From positions 248,001-312,000 of the forward strand of contig NZ_KB897907.1 of the NCBI RefSeq assembly GCF_000377205.1: a DNA stretch of 64,000 bases, given 5' to 3'. The notes beneath the pieces were generated by a model. It searched no databases. It was not told the origin of the DNA and saw nothing but the letters and a program-made list of their open reading frames with translations. Source of the DNA: Thioalkalivibrio sp. ALJ3. Its GTDB lineage: Bacteria > Pseudomonadota > Gammaproteobacteria > Ectothiorhodospirales > Ectothiorhodospiraceae. This document shows, in pieces, positions 11,457 to 19,827 of this stretch; the first letter of the stretch is position 1; each line of letters opens with the position of its first letter. The position numbers and the translations under genes are program-made.

Positions 11457-12169
11457 TGCTCCTGGGCCTGCTGCTGCAACCGCCGCAGCGCCGCCTCGGC
11501 CGCGGCCTGCTCCGCGCGGCGTCGCGACGAACCCTCGCCCCGCTGTCCCCAGCCCTGTGTGGGTAAATGCACGGAGACGGTAAAGCGGCGCTCGTGATCG
11601 GGGCCCACCACATCCAGCACCTCGTAGACAGGCAGTTCCGCGTTGCGGCCCTGCAGCTGTTCCTGCAGCCGGGTCTTCGGGTCCTTCAGGGATTCGGCCG
11701 AGGGGAGGTTCCTCAGGCGCTCGGAATATAGAGCCAGGGTGAAGTCACGGGCGGCCTGCATACCCGCCTCGCGATAGGTTACGCCGATCAGTGCCTCGAC
11801 CGCATCGGCCAGGATGGAGTCGCGCCGCTGCCCCCCGCTCTTGCGCTCGCCCTGGCCGAGATTGAGCATCCCCTCGAGCCCCGATTCGCGGGCCAGGGCC
11901 GCCAGCGACTCGCGGTTGACCAGGGCCGCGCGCAGGCGGGTGAGGTCCCCCTCTGGCGCGTCCGGCAACTGCTCGTAAAGGGCATCGGCTATAACCAGCC
12001 CCAGGACCGCATCGCCCAGAAACTCCAGGCGCTCGTTGTTACGCCCGCCGGCACTGCGATGGGTCAGGGCCTGGCGGATGCCCTCGCCCTCGCGCACAGC
12101 CTTCGGCAGCAGATCGCGAAAATCGCGACTCGCGGCAGACCCTTGCAGATGGTGTTCCGACAATCCCAC
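11453..12169 (-). CDS. rnc: Ribonuclease III
   Basis: A double-strand-specific endoribonuclease that processes rRNA precursors. The catalytic signature NERLEFLGDAVLG and the second acidic patch DAVEALIGV are present, followed by a dsRNA-binding domain (DPKTRLQEQLQ to the C-terminus). No ATG fits the conserved N-terminus; the GTG at 12169 gives 238 residues and lies 20 nt beyond the DUF4845 stop, so it is preferred. A TTG two codons later is possible, and a much earlier ATG at 12232 would overlap the upstream gene by 44 nt. Confidence 0.95.
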   Translation of the reverse strand: MGLSEHHLQGSAASRDFRDLLPKAVREGEGIRQALTHRSAGGRNNERLEFLGDAVLGLVIADALYEQLPDAPEGDLTRLRAALVNRESLAALARESGLEGMLNLGQGERKSGGQRRDSILADAVEALIGVTYREAGMQAARDFTLALYSERLRNLPSAESLKDPKTRLQEQLQGRNAELPVYEVLDVVGPDHERRFTVSVHLPTQGWGQRGEGSSRRRAEQAAAEAALRRLQQQAQEQ

Positions 12170-12188
12170 GGTGACTCGTACGAACAGC

Positions 12189-12566
12189 CTAAGGCGCCAG
12201 GGTTTCGCTGCGGGAGAAGCGCGCGACCACATCCACGTTGCCCAGAAACTCGCGGCGGACTTCGTACTCCAGATGCATTTGCCTGCGATCGCCGCTCTCC
12301 GTCACGGAGAAGTCATCCTCCTCGATCCCGTCATATACCGAGTTGATCTGGAACCGGCGATTCATCTCGCGCCACAGCTCGCGTTCGCTCTTGTCGGCCG
12401 CACCTGGCTGAGCCGCGACGTCCTGCATGATAGAGCGCACAGTGAGGTACTGGGTGTACTGCGTACCCATCTTGATCACGAAGGTCCCGACCAGCAGGGC
12501 CAGCAGGATCAGGGCCATCACCGTCAGGGCTCCCGCCCCGCGCATGGAATGTCTGGAATGCTGCAT
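12189..12566 (-). CDS. DUF4845-type single-pass membrane protein
   Basis: A 125-residue protein with one N-terminal membrane helix (GALTVMALILLALLVGTFVIK) and a soluble domain containing YTQYLTVRSIMQDVA and a LWREMNRRFQINSVYDGI stretch. Proteins of this family sit between lepB and rnc in many gammaproteobacteria, and the position here is the same; their function is not established. The start at 12566 (MQHSRHSMRGAG) is chosen because it puts a short basic segment before the helix; the frame is open further upstream. Confidence 0.8.
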   Translation of the reverse strand: MQHSRHSMRGAGALTVMALILLALLVGTFVIKMGTQYTQYLTVRSIMQDVAAQPGAADKSERELWREMNRRFQINSVYDGIEEDDFSVTESGDRRQMHLEYEVRREFLGNVDVVARFSRSETLAP

Positions 12567-12605
12567 CGCGCTACCCCTTGGTTGCCTGCGCCCCGCGGAA
12601 CGCGC

Positions 12606-12627
12606 TAGGGAAACGAAAGTTTCCCTA
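12606..12627. repeat. GGGAAAC palindrome carrying the lepB stop codon
   Basis: TAGGGAAAC, loop GAAA, GTTTCCCTA: a 9-bp perfect stem. On the lepB strand its first three bases, TAG, are the lepB stop codon. The arm resembles the tip (AAGGGAGAC) of the MITE at 21.5 kb and the palindromes after adk and glk. Confidence 0.6.
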
Positions 12628-13395
12628 ACGAATCGCCTGGCCAATCCGCGAAAAGTCCCTGTGCCCTTCATTGTAATCCCAATGCAACCAGATAAAGAGG
12701 GCACGCCCCACCAGCAGGTCCTCGGAGACAAAGCCCCAGGTCCGGCTGTCATTGGAATTGTCGCGATTGTCGCCGACCATAAAGTAATGACCCTCGGGCA
12801 CGGTCACCGAACCATCCAGACTCGGGCGCTCCTCGCGCATCAGCGTCGTGTAGGTGCGTCCGTCGAGCGTTTCCTCGTACAGCGACGCCCCCGACATGAC
12901 TTCCCCGGAGCCCTCGCCCTCGAAGGTTCCCACACGCTCGGCCGACTGCGCCTCGCCGTTGACATACAGCACACGATCACGGAACTCGATGGTATCTCCC
13001 GGCAGCCCGATTACCCGCTTGATGTAGTCCTCTTGCGGGTTGCGCGGGTACTTGAACACCACGACCTCGCCACGTTCGGGCTCGCCCATGTCAAAGACCT
13101 TGGTACGCGTAACCGGCAAACGGATCCCGTAGGAGAACTTGTTCACCATGATGAAGTCGCCCACCAGCAGGGTCGGCATCATGGATCCCGACGGGATGCG
13201 AAACGGCTCGGCCACGAACGAGCGCAGCACCAGCACGATCAGCAACACCGGGAAGAATGATCGCGAGTAGTCCACGAACCACGGCATGCGCGCCTGGCGC
13301 TCGGGGCTCAGCCGCCGCCGCAGGAGCACCCAGCCCAGCCAGATCAGGCCCGTTGCGGCCGTGGCCAGTACCAGGATCAGTTCCAGATTCGCCAT
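12625..13395 (-). CDS. lepB: Signal peptidase I
   Basis: The membrane-bound serine/lysine protease that removes signal peptides from exported proteins. Two N-terminal membrane helices (residues about 5-25 and 47-60) flank a short cytoplasmic loop. Catalytic Ser71 lies in IPSGSMMPTL and the Lys base in EDYIKRVIGLPGD; box E GDNRDNSNDSR is intact. 256 residues, shorter than E. coli LepB (324) but typical of Chromatiales and Pseudomonas-like forms. It follows lepA, as in most gammaproteobacteria. Confidence 0.97.
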   Translation of the reverse strand: MANLELILVLATAATGLIWLGWVLLRRRLSPERQARMPWFVDYSRSFFPVLLIVLVLRSFVAEPFRIPSGSMMPTLLVGDFIMVNKFSYGIRLPVTRTKVFDMGEPERGEVVVFKYPRNPQEDYIKRVIGLPGDTIEFRDRVLYVNGEAQSAERVGTFEGEGSGEVMSGASLYEETLDGRTYTTLMREERPSLDGSVTVPEGHYFMVGDNRDNSNDSRTWGFVSEDLLVGRALFIWLHWDYNEGHRDFSRIGQAIR

Positions 13396-13443
13396 GTATT
13401 GTCCTCATCACCGCCTTGCGGCGTGCCCGCTCCGACCCGGGCG

Positions 13444-15249
13444 TTATTTGTCGTCGCCGACCGACAGCACCGCCAGGAAGGCCTCCTGCGGCACATCCAC
13501 CTTGCCAATCGACTTCATGCGTTTCTTGCCGGCCTTCTGCTTCTCCAGCAGCTTGCGCTTGCGCGAGACGTCGCCACCGTAGCACTTGGCCAGCACGTTC
13601 TTGCGCATCGCCTTGACCGTGGAACGCGCGATGATCTTCGAGCCGATCGCCGCCTGGATCGCCACCTCGTACATCTGACGCGGGATGATCTTGGCCATGC
13701 GCTCGGTCAGTTCGCGACCGCGCGACTCCGCATGGTCACGATGCACGATCCCGGACAAGGCATCCACCCGCTCGCCGTTGATCAGGATATCCACGCGCAC
13801 CAGCGGAGCGGCCTGGAAGCGCCGCGGCTGGTAGTCGAACGAGGCGTAGCCGCGGGTTGCGGACTTCAGCCGGTCAAAGAAGTCCAGCATCACCTCGGAC
13901 ATCGGCAGTTCATAGGACAACTGCACCTGACGCCCCAGATACTGCATCTTCGTCTGTACCCCGCGCTTCTCGATGCACAGGGTGATCACCGCGCCCACAT
14001 AGTCCTGCGGCACGAGGATGTTGGCCTCGATGATCGGCTCCCGAATTTCGGCGATCTCGTTGCTCGGCGGCAGCCCGGAGGGGTTGTGCACCATGACCAC
14101 CTCGCCGTCGCTCTTTTCCACCTCGTAGACCACCGTGGGTGCGGTGGTAATCAGGTCGAGGTCGTACTCGCGCTCTAGGCGCTCCTGCACAATCTCCATG
14201 TGCAGCATACCCAGGAAGCCACAGCGAAAGCCGAAGCCCAGCGCCTGCGAGGTCTCCGGTTCGAAGGACAGCGCCGCATCGTTCAGGCGCAGCTTGTCCA
14301 GCGCCTCGCGCAAATCGTTGAAGTCGTCCGCGCTGACCGGGAACAGCCCGGCGAACACCCGTGGCTGGATCTCCTGGAATCCCGGCACCGGCTCGTCGGC
14401 CGGGTTGTTGAAGTCGGTGAAGGTATCCCCGACCTTGGCCCCGGAGATGTCCTTGATGGTCGCGATCAGATAGCCGACCTCGCCGACCTCCAGGGTCTCG
14501 CGGTCCACCGGTTTGGGCGTAAACACACCGACCCGGCTGACCTCGTGGGCGCGTCCGACGGACATTGCCTTGATCTTCTGGCCTGCATAAAAGCGCCCGG
14601 CCTTGACTCGCACCAGCGCGACCACGCCCAAGTAGTTGTCGTACCAGGAGTCGATCACCAGCGCCTTGGGCGCTGCCTCGGCATCCCCCTCCGGCGGCGG
14701 GATGCGGCGCACGATCTCCTCCAGCAGCTCGGCGATGCCCTCGCCGGTCTTGGCGGAGACCCGCATGGCGTCGGTGGCCTCGATACCGATCACGTCCTCG
14801 ATCTCGGCCGCCACGCGGTCGGGTTCGGCCGCCGGCAGGTCGATCTTGTTCAGCACCGGGACGACCTCGAGCCCCTGGTCAATCGCGGTGTAACAGTTGG
14901 CCACACTCTGCGCCTCCACGCCCTGCGACGCATCGACCACCAGCAGCGCGCCCTCGCAGGCATACAGCGAACGTGACACCTCGTAGGAAAAGTCCACATG
15001 CCCCGGGGTATCGATGAAGTTCAGCTGGTAACGCTGGCCGTCCTGGGCGTCGTAGAACAGCGAGACGCTCTGTGCCTTGATGGTGATCCCGCGCTCGCGC
15101 TCCAGGTCCATCGAGTCCAGCACCTGCTCGGACATCTCGCGCTCGGTAAGGCCATGGCAGCCCTGGATCAGGCGGTCGGCCAGCGTGGACTTGCCGTGGT
15201 CGATATGCGCGATGATGGAAAAATTACGGGTCAGGCGAGTTTCGGTCAT
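13444..15249 (-). CDS. lepA: Elongation factor 4 (LepA), ribosome-associated GTPase
   Basis: An EF-G-like translational GTPase linked to initiation and ribosome assembly. P-loop AHIDHGKST near the N-terminus, G3 DTPGHVDF, G4 NKID, and the LepA-specific C-terminal domain ending in [16 protein letters not shown]. From the ATG at 15249 ([17 protein letters not shown]) it has 601 residues, against 599 in E. coli. Its start overlaps the stop of the glutaredoxin-like gene by 4 nt. Confidence 0.97.
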   Translation of the reverse strand: MTETRLTRNFSIIAHIDHGKSTLADRLIQGCHGLTEREMSEQVLDSMDLERERGITIKAQSVSLFYDAQDGQRYQLNFIDTPGHVDFSYEVSRSLYACEGALLVVDASQGVEAQSVANCYTAIDQGLEVVPVLNKIDLPAAEPDRVAAEIEDVIGIEATDAMRVSAKTGEGIAELLEEIVRRIPPPEGDAEAAPKALVIDSWYDNYLGVVALVRVKAGRFYAGQKIKAMSVGRAHEVSRVGVFTPKPVDRETLEVGEVGYLIATIKDISGAKVGDTFTDFNNPADEPVPGFQEIQPRVFAGLFPVSADDFNDLREALDKLRLNDAALSFEPETSQALGFGFRCGFLGMLHMEIVQERLEREYDLDLITTAPTVVYEVEKSDGEVVMVHNPSGLPPSNEIAEIREPIIEANILVPQDYVGAVITLCIEKRGVQTKMQYLGRQVQLSYELPMSEVMLDFFDRLKSATRGYASFDYQPRRFQAAPLVRVDILINGERVDALSGIVHRDHAESRGRELTERMAKIIPRQMYEVAIQAAIGSKIIARSTVKAMRKNVLAKCYGGDVSRKRKLLEKQKAGKKRMKSIGKVDVPQEAFLAVLSVGDDK

Positions 15250-15488
15250 GCAGGGGCCAGTAGGTCCAGCAGTGCCTTTCGGTCGAGGAAATGGCAGCAA
15301 AGAATGTCGCCGTCGACCGCAAGCACCGGGACCTTCGCGTTGAAACGCGCGCGCAGGTCCGGGTCCTCGTCGATGTCGACGACCTCGAGGACGAAAGTAT
15401 AACGGCTTTTGAGGGCCGAAAGCTCTGTGAGCATCTGCTCGCAGAGCCCGCAGCCCTCGCGGTGATACAGCGTCAGCGTCCGCATCAT
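15246..15488 (-). CDS. Glutaredoxin-like (DUF836-type) thioredoxin-fold protein
   Basis: 80 residues with a CGLC redox-type motif after LYHREG, a [13 protein letters not shown] strand-helix and the cis-proline VPVL segment: the minimal glutaredoxin/thioredoxin fold. Genes of this kind commonly precede lepA in this lineage. The stop overlaps the lepA start (ATGA), indicating coupling. A second Cys pair (ILCCHF) near the C-terminus is unusual. The substrate is unknown. Confidence 0.8.
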   Translation of the reverse strand: MMRTLTLYHREGCGLCEQMLTELSALKSRYTFVLEVVDIDEDPDLRARFNAKVPVLAVDGDILCCHFLDRKALLDLLAPA

Positions 15489-15500
15489 GATCGCCGCTGC

Positions 15501-15519
15501 CCGGGCGCTGGGCGCCCGG
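15501..15519. other. GC-rich 8-bp hairpin between degP and the lepA operon
   Basis: CCGGGCGC, 3-nt loop, GCGCCCGG. It lies in the 46-bp gap after the degP stop, the place for a weak terminator or mRNA 3'-end structure, but has no U-tract. Confidence 0.35.
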
Positions 15520-15534
15520 ACCGGGGCACGATCA

Positions 15535-16965
15535 TCATTCAGACGGGATGCGCAGGGCGATAAAGGTCGGGTTGCCGTCGCGCTGGATCAGGACCGGCAC
15601 CGTACGCCCGGCACCGGCGGCCTCGATCTGCTCTTCCAGCTCTTCCAGCGAATCCACCGAGTGACGACCGAACTGCACGATTACATCACCCGGGCGAATG
15701 CCGGAGGAACGCGCCGGATTGCCCGTCACCTCGGTCACCACCAGTCCGCCGTCCAGACCCAGCTCCTCGGCCTGGGCGGCATCCAGCGGTTCCAGATGCA
15801 TCCCGAGCAGGCTTTGCGGCTTGGCAGGATCTTCCTGCTCCGGCTGGCGGCCGCCGCGCTCCGCCGCGATATCGTCCGGCAGGCGTTCGATCTCGACCGT
15901 AATGGTCCGGGTTTCCTCGCCTCGGCGAATCTCCACCTCGGCCTCGGTGCCGACCGGCGTCCGCCCCACAATCGGCGGCAGGGCGGAGGAGTTCGGGACC
16001 TCGATGCCATTGAACTTGAGGATCACATCCCCGGTCTCGAAGCCGGCCTTCTCTGCCGGGCTGTCCGACTGCACCCGGGCAACCAGAGCGCCGCTGGGCT
16101 TGTCCATGCCGAACGACTCGGCCAGATCACGCGTCACTTCCTGGATCAACACGCCCAGCCAGCCGCGGGTGACCTCGCCGTGCTCGCGCAGTTGCGTGAC
16201 GACATCCTCGACCATCTCGATCGGCACCGCGAACGACAGCCCCATGAAGCCACCGGTCCGGCTGTAGATCTGGGCGTTGATGCCCACGACCTTGCCGTCC
16301 AGGTTCAACAGCGGACCACCGGAATTACCCGGATTGATCGCGACATCGGTCTGGATGAACGGGACGTAGTTTTCAGTCGGAAGGTTGCGCCCCTTGGCGC
16401 TGACGATCCCGGCCGTCACGGAATGGTCGAAGCCGAACGGCGAGCCGATCGCCAGCACCCACTCGCCGACCTTGAGGTCATCCGACGAACCCAGCTCCAG
16501 CGTAGGCAGGTCGTCGGCGTCGATCTTCAGCAGGGCCACGTCGCTTTGCGGGTCCTTGCCAACCACCTCGGCATCGAAAACGCGCCGGTCGGAGAGATGG
16601 ACGACGACCTCGGAGGCCCCCTCCACGACGTGGTTCGCCGTGATGATGTAGCCATCCTCGGTGTAGATGAAGCCAGAACCCAGCGAGCTGCGCTCGGGCA
16701 TACGGCCTTCACCGCCCTCGCCTCGGCCGCCGCCCGGAGGCGCGCCGAAGAAACGCTCGAACAGATCCTCGAACGGAGAGCCCTCGAAATCGGGGTGCCC
16801 GCCCGTCTGGCCACCCTCGCGCTCTCGCGTGGTGGAGATATTGACCACCGCCGGGCTGTGTTCCTCCGCAAGCGGCACGAAGTCCGGCAGCATGCGCGCC
16901 GAGGCCGGCAGGGAAAAGGCGAAAAGGATCAGCCCCAGCAGGGCCCATTGCATCGGTCGCGTCAT
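15535..16965 (-). CDS. degP: Periplasmic serine protease DegP/MucD (Do-like)
   Basis: HtrA-family protease and chaperone for misfolded envelope proteins. A signal peptide (WALLGLILFAFSLPASA) precedes a trypsin-like domain with His in ITANHVVEG, Asp in DVALLKID and Ser in NPGNSGGPLL, then two PDZ domains (the second near the C-terminus with GIRPGDVIVQFGRHSV). 476 residues, as for MucD/DegP. The start at 16965 (MTRPMQW) is preferred over the ATG at 16995, because the sigma-E promoter -10 box ends only 2 nt before that ATG, which would put it at the very transcript start. It is last in the rpoE-rseABC block. Confidence 0.94.
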   Translation of the reverse strand: MTRPMQWALLGLILFAFSLPASARMLPDFVPLAEEHSPAVVNISTTREREGGQTGGHPDFEGSPFEDLFERFFGAPPGGGRGEGGEGRMPERSSLGSGFIYTEDGYIITANHVVEGASEVVVHLSDRRVFDAEVVGKDPQSDVALLKIDADDLPTLELGSSDDLKVGEWVLAIGSPFGFDHSVTAGIVSAKGRNLPTENYVPFIQTDVAINPGNSGGPLLNLDGKVVGINAQIYSRTGGFMGLSFAVPIEMVEDVVTQLREHGEVTRGWLGVLIQEVTRDLAESFGMDKPSGALVARVQSDSPAEKAGFETGDVILKFNGIEVPNSSALPPIVGRTPVGTEAEVEIRRGEETRTITVEIERLPDDIAAERGGRQPEQEDPAKPQSLLGMHLEPLDAAQAEELGLDGGLVVTEVTGNPARSSGIRPGDVIVQFGRHSVDSLEELEEQIEAAGAGRTVPVLIQRDGNPTFIALRIPSE

Positions 16966-16997
16966 GGTTAAAACCGCTTTTGTTCGTGCGTTCATGC

Positions 16998-17025
16998 TCT
17001 AGAAAATCCGCGCCGGGACAAGTTC
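16998..17025 (-). promoter_or_regulatory. Sigma-E promoter of degP
   Basis: On the minus strand GGGAACTT (core GAACTT 17025-17020), a 16-nt spacer and TCTAGA (17003-16998). This matches the RpoE/AlgU consensus GGAACTT-N16-TCtgA closely and lies between rseC and degP. Predicted transcription start about 16991, giving a leader of about 25 nt to the chosen degP start. Confidence 0.75.
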
Positions 17026-17045
17026 CCGGCGGTCACATTCATTGG

Positions 17046-17525
17046 TCAATCGGGCGCGGGCGACCTCGCACTCACAACGCCTGTATCGGTCTCGCGCCGC
17101 AGGAACACCGGCGCCAGATCCGGCGCGCGGTGGCGCATCCAGTAACGCACGCCGCCCAGGCCGAGCACGAAACCGGCCACACCCGCCAGCAGCAGCCAGC
17201 CCTCGCCGAGTAACGGCCATATCCACATCAACAGGCCTGGCACCACGACCAAGCCCAGCAATGGCAGCAGATACATCGCGAGGGCACCGGAGACAAGCGC
17301 CTGGTCCCGAATCCCGATAATCACGCGGTCGCCTGCGCGGAGCTGGCCAGGGTGACCGATGGTCACCTCCACGGCCTTGCGCCCCAGCACCTCCGACAGC
17401 ACACCACTGCCACAGCCAGTACGGGCCGAACAGCTGCCACAGGTGGACTGGCGCTCGATCCGCACGCGCGCGCTGTGCGCCTCGGCCGAGAGCACCACAC
17501 CCTGTTCCTCGATCCAGTGCGCCAC
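17046..17525 (-). CDS. rseC: RseC/MucC-type positive regulator of sigma-E
   Basis: An inner-membrane protein of 159 residues. The N-terminal soluble part holds a four-cysteine cluster, CGSCSARTGCGSG, then two membrane helices (LVSGALAMYLLPLLGLVVVP and a second around LLLAGVAGFVLGLGG) and a short polar tail. The cluster and topology are those of RseC; the gene order rpoE-rseA-rseB-rseC is diagnostic. It starts 5 nt after the rseB stop. How RseC acts on the sigma-E pathway remains poorly defined in general. Confidence 0.9.
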   Translation of the reverse strand: MAHWIEEQGVVLSAEAHSARVRIERQSTCGSCSARTGCGSGVLSEVLGRKAVEVTIGHPGQLRAGDRVIIGIRDQALVSGALAMYLLPLLGLVVVPGLLMWIWPLLGEGWLLLAGVAGFVLGLGGVRYWMRHRAPDLAPVFLRRETDTGVVSARSPAPD

Positions 17526-17530
17526 GGGTA

Positions 17531-18514
17531 TTAGTCGCCCGCGGCGTCCCGATAGGAGACCGCATCCAGCACCTGCTGGACCGTCGTATGGGGCACATCA
17601 CCCACCGCCGTAACCTGATGCCCCGCCATCACCCGCGCGGCGGCATGGGTGGCGCCGGCACGGGTCGTACCCTCGAAACTTTTGTCACCATCCGCCGGTT
17701 CCACGTAGACCGACACCGAGGCCAGGCCATCACTCAGCACGAAATGGCGCGAGACCTCGTCTCCGTTGCCAAGCGAACGCTCGCTGGCGGCCACCGCCTG
17801 AAAGCCCGAGGGCAATTCACCGAACTTCCAGCCACCCAGACCATTGTCTTCGTCCCACTGGGGCTTCTTGTGGCCACGGTCGGCGCGTACCTCGATAAAT
17901 TCGGCCTGGTCGGTCGTCGGCTCAAGCTCACTCTCGGCGATTTCGGCAGACAGTTCGAGATCGGTGAAGGCAAGACGTTCGAGCAGTTTCCCGCTCGGAT
18001 CGTACAACTCGCTCAACAGCGGGAGGGCGCTTTCCAAGTGGAGACAGTAGCGATGACTGTAGCGCAGAGTGTCGCGTGCACGCGCTAGAACCAGGGTGCA
18101 GGAGTAACCGGCCACACGATCCAGGCCCTGGACCTTCAGGGCATAGAGGTCGTGTTCTTTGAGCAGGGAAACCGGCGCGCCGGCAGGGCCCAACGGCGAC
18201 TGCGCACCGTCGCCCGAGGCGCCACGCGCTCCCTTGATTGCACTCAGGCGGTCCACCGATCGGACAATCTCGCGCTCGGCGCCCGTAAGGGTCTCCAGAC
18301 GTTCGCGATAGCCACCATCCTCGGCGATGTGCACCACGCGAATGGTGTCGATGCGGTCATCGCGCTGCAGAACGAAGGTGCCCTGATAGCTCTCCGCATG
18401 CAGGCTTGTCGTCATGCGCTCAAGCCATTCCAGCGGCGAGGCCTCGTCCGCCAGGGTCTGCGCCGGAAGGCAGAGGGCGGTTGCGGCCAGAACGAGCGGC
18501 AGCCCACGCCACAT
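17531..18514 (-). CDS. rseB: Sigma-E regulatory protein RseB/MucB
   Basis: A periplasmic sensor that binds RseA and shields it from DegS until off-pathway LPS or lipoprotein signals release it. Signal peptide MWRGLPLVLAATALCLPAQTL with cleavage near LADEA; the N-terminal lipoprotein-like domain starts ASPLEWLERM and includes ESYQGTFVLQRDD. 327 residues (E. coli 318). It starts 6 nt after rseA, in the canonical operon. Confidence 0.94.
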   Translation of the reverse strand: MWRGLPLVLAATALCLPAQTLADEASPLEWLERMTTSLHAESYQGTFVLQRDDRIDTIRVVHIAEDGGYRERLETLTGAEREIVRSVDRLSAIKGARGASGDGAQSPLGPAGAPVSLLKEHDLYALKVQGLDRVAGYSCTLVLARARDTLRYSHRYCLHLESALPLLSELYDPSGKLLERLAFTDLELSAEIAESELEPTTDQAEFIEVRADRGHKKPQWDEDNGLGGWKFGELPSGFQAVAASERSLGNGDEVSRHFVLSDGLASVSVYVEPADGDKSFEGTTRAGATHAAARVMAGHQVTAVGDVPHTTVQQVLDAVSYRDAAGD

Positions 18515-18520
18515 GGCGTA

Positions 18521-19090
18521 TTACTCGTCGCTGACCGAGTAGCGTACGCGTCCCAGGGCCGAAGAGCCCGGGCCGGTCAGTTCGGCATGGTTCTCGAGGT
18601 AGCGGGCGAACCGCGGATCCAGAGACTCGCCAACCTCCGTCTGCGCCGAATCTTCGGCACTGGCCCGGGAGCTGGCCGTTTGCACGTCGCCTGCGGCTGC
18701 CGGGGTGCCGCTTTCCACGGCCACCGGGGTCGCATCCTGACCGGGGCGATCCCCCAGCATCTGCATGCCGACCAGCGTGACCATCGCCACGGCCGCGGCC
18801 ACACCCGTACCGGCTACCGGCTTCAGCCAGCGCGGCGACTCGCGCCGGGGCACGCCCTGCAAGGCGGGTTCGTCCGCCAGGGCCGTTCGAATGTCATCCA
18901 TGAAATGTGCGGGGGCCGTGTTGCGCAGCCCGCCGCGGAGACTGTCACCGATCAGGTGATAGCGTTCCCACTGACTGCGATCTTCTTCGGATTTGACCAG
19001 TTCGTCGATCAGGCGCCGCGTCTCGAAGTCATCCGTTTCTCCGTCTACGAGGGCGGATAGACGTTCACTCTTGGTGACTTGTTCTTTCAT
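18521..19090 (-). CDS. rseA: Anti-sigma-E factor RseA/MucA
   Basis: A single-pass inner-membrane anti-sigma factor. The N-terminal sigma-binding region (MKEQVTKSERLSALVDGETD...) includes WERYHLIGDSLRGGL, followed by a membrane helix around residue 100 (GTGVAAAVAMVTLVGMQML) and a periplasmic domain that RseB would bind. 189 residues, typical of MucA. The start at 19090 has a GAGAAG-like Shine-Dalgarno; an ATG at 19105 overlapping the rpoE stop (ATGA) is possible and would add five residues. Confidence 0.93.
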   Translation of the reverse strand: MKEQVTKSERLSALVDGETDDFETRRLIDELVKSEEDRSQWERYHLIGDSLRGGLRNTAPAHFMDDIRTALADEPALQGVPRRESPRWLKPVAGTGVAAAVAMVTLVGMQMLGDRPGQDATPVAVESGTPAAAGDVQTASSRASAEDSAQTEVGESLDPRFARYLENHAELTGPGSSALGRVRYSVSDE

Positions 19091-19101
19091 GGTGCTTCTC
19101 G

Positions 19102-19683
19102 TCATTCGTCGTCTAACAAAGGACGCAAGGTCCGGTCGATGGCCTCGCGGGCCCGGAAGATGCGCGACCGTACGGTACCGATCGGACATCCCATCGTCTG
19201 CGCGATTTCTTCGTAACTCAGTCCCTCGATCTCGCGCAGCGTAATCGCCATGCGAAGGTCGTCGGGCAGTTTCTCGATGGTGCGCTGCACCGCGCCTTCT
19301 ATCTCCTCGGACAAGAGCTCCCCCTCCGGGGTTGCATTGTCCTTGAGAGCGGAGTCCCCGCTCATCTGTTCCGCATCCTGCGCATCGACTTCGGCCTCGG
19401 GCCGCCGCCGTCCCTGGGAAACCAGATAGTTCTTGGCCGTATTGATGGCGATACGGTAGAGCCAGGTATAGAACGCACTCTCGCCGCGAAAGTTCGCCAG
19501 TCCCTTGTAAGCCTTGATGAAGGCCTCCTGGGACACATCCAGGGCAGCAGCCTGATCATGCACATAGCGCCCGACCAGGTTCACGATCTTGTGCTGGTAC
19601 TTCAGCACCAGAATGTCGAAAGCCGCCTTGTCGCCGTTTTGTACGCGTTTGACCAGGGCCTCGTCGGAAGCCTTCTCGCTCAT
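19102..19683 (-). CDS. rpoE: RNA polymerase sigma factor RpoE (AlgU)
   Basis: The ECF sigma factor for envelope stress, 193 residues (AlgU 193, E. coli RpoE 191). Region 2 (LVGRYVHDQAAALDVSQEAF and TWLYRIAINTAKNYLV) and region 4 (GLSYEEIAQTMGCPIGTVRS, the -35 reading helix) are intact. It heads the cluster with rseA 11 nt downstream; a likely sigma-E autoregulatory promoter is in the 144-bp gap to the divergent nadB. Confidence 0.97.
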   Translation of the reverse strand: MSEKASDEALVKRVQNGDKAAFDILVLKYQHKIVNLVGRYVHDQAAALDVSQEAFIKAYKGLANFRGESAFYTWLYRIAINTAKNYLVSQGRRRPEAEVDAQDAEQMSGDSALKDNATPEGELLSEEIEGAVQRTIEKLPDDLRMAITLREIEGLSYEEIAQTMGCPIGTVRSRIFRAREAIDRTLRPLLDDE

Positions 19684-19727
19684 GCGGGGGCTCCCGCGAC
19701 GACGCCGGTCTCCGGTAATCTATGGTG

Positions 19728-19755
19728 CATGGACCGCCTGACTCGCATTAAGTTC
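19728..19755 (-). promoter_or_regulatory. Possible sigma-E autoregulatory promoter of rpoE
   Basis: Minus strand GCGAACTT (core GAACTT 19755-19750), a 16-nt spacer, then TCCATG (19733-19728). The -35 core is perfect and the spacing equals that of the degP promoter; the -10 box is weaker. RpoE genes are usually self-activated, which supports the call. Confidence 0.45.
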
Positions 19756-19827
19756 GCTTTCCGCACAACACTGTTGCGAAAGGGCCACGATTTGCTCGGG
19801 CAACAAGCGCAGCACGTTACCTGAGCC

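Noticed and set aside
12170-12232. The ATG at 12232 as the start of rnc.
   Set aside because: It would add 21 residues absent from RNase III and overlap the DUF4845 gene; the later GTG fits better.
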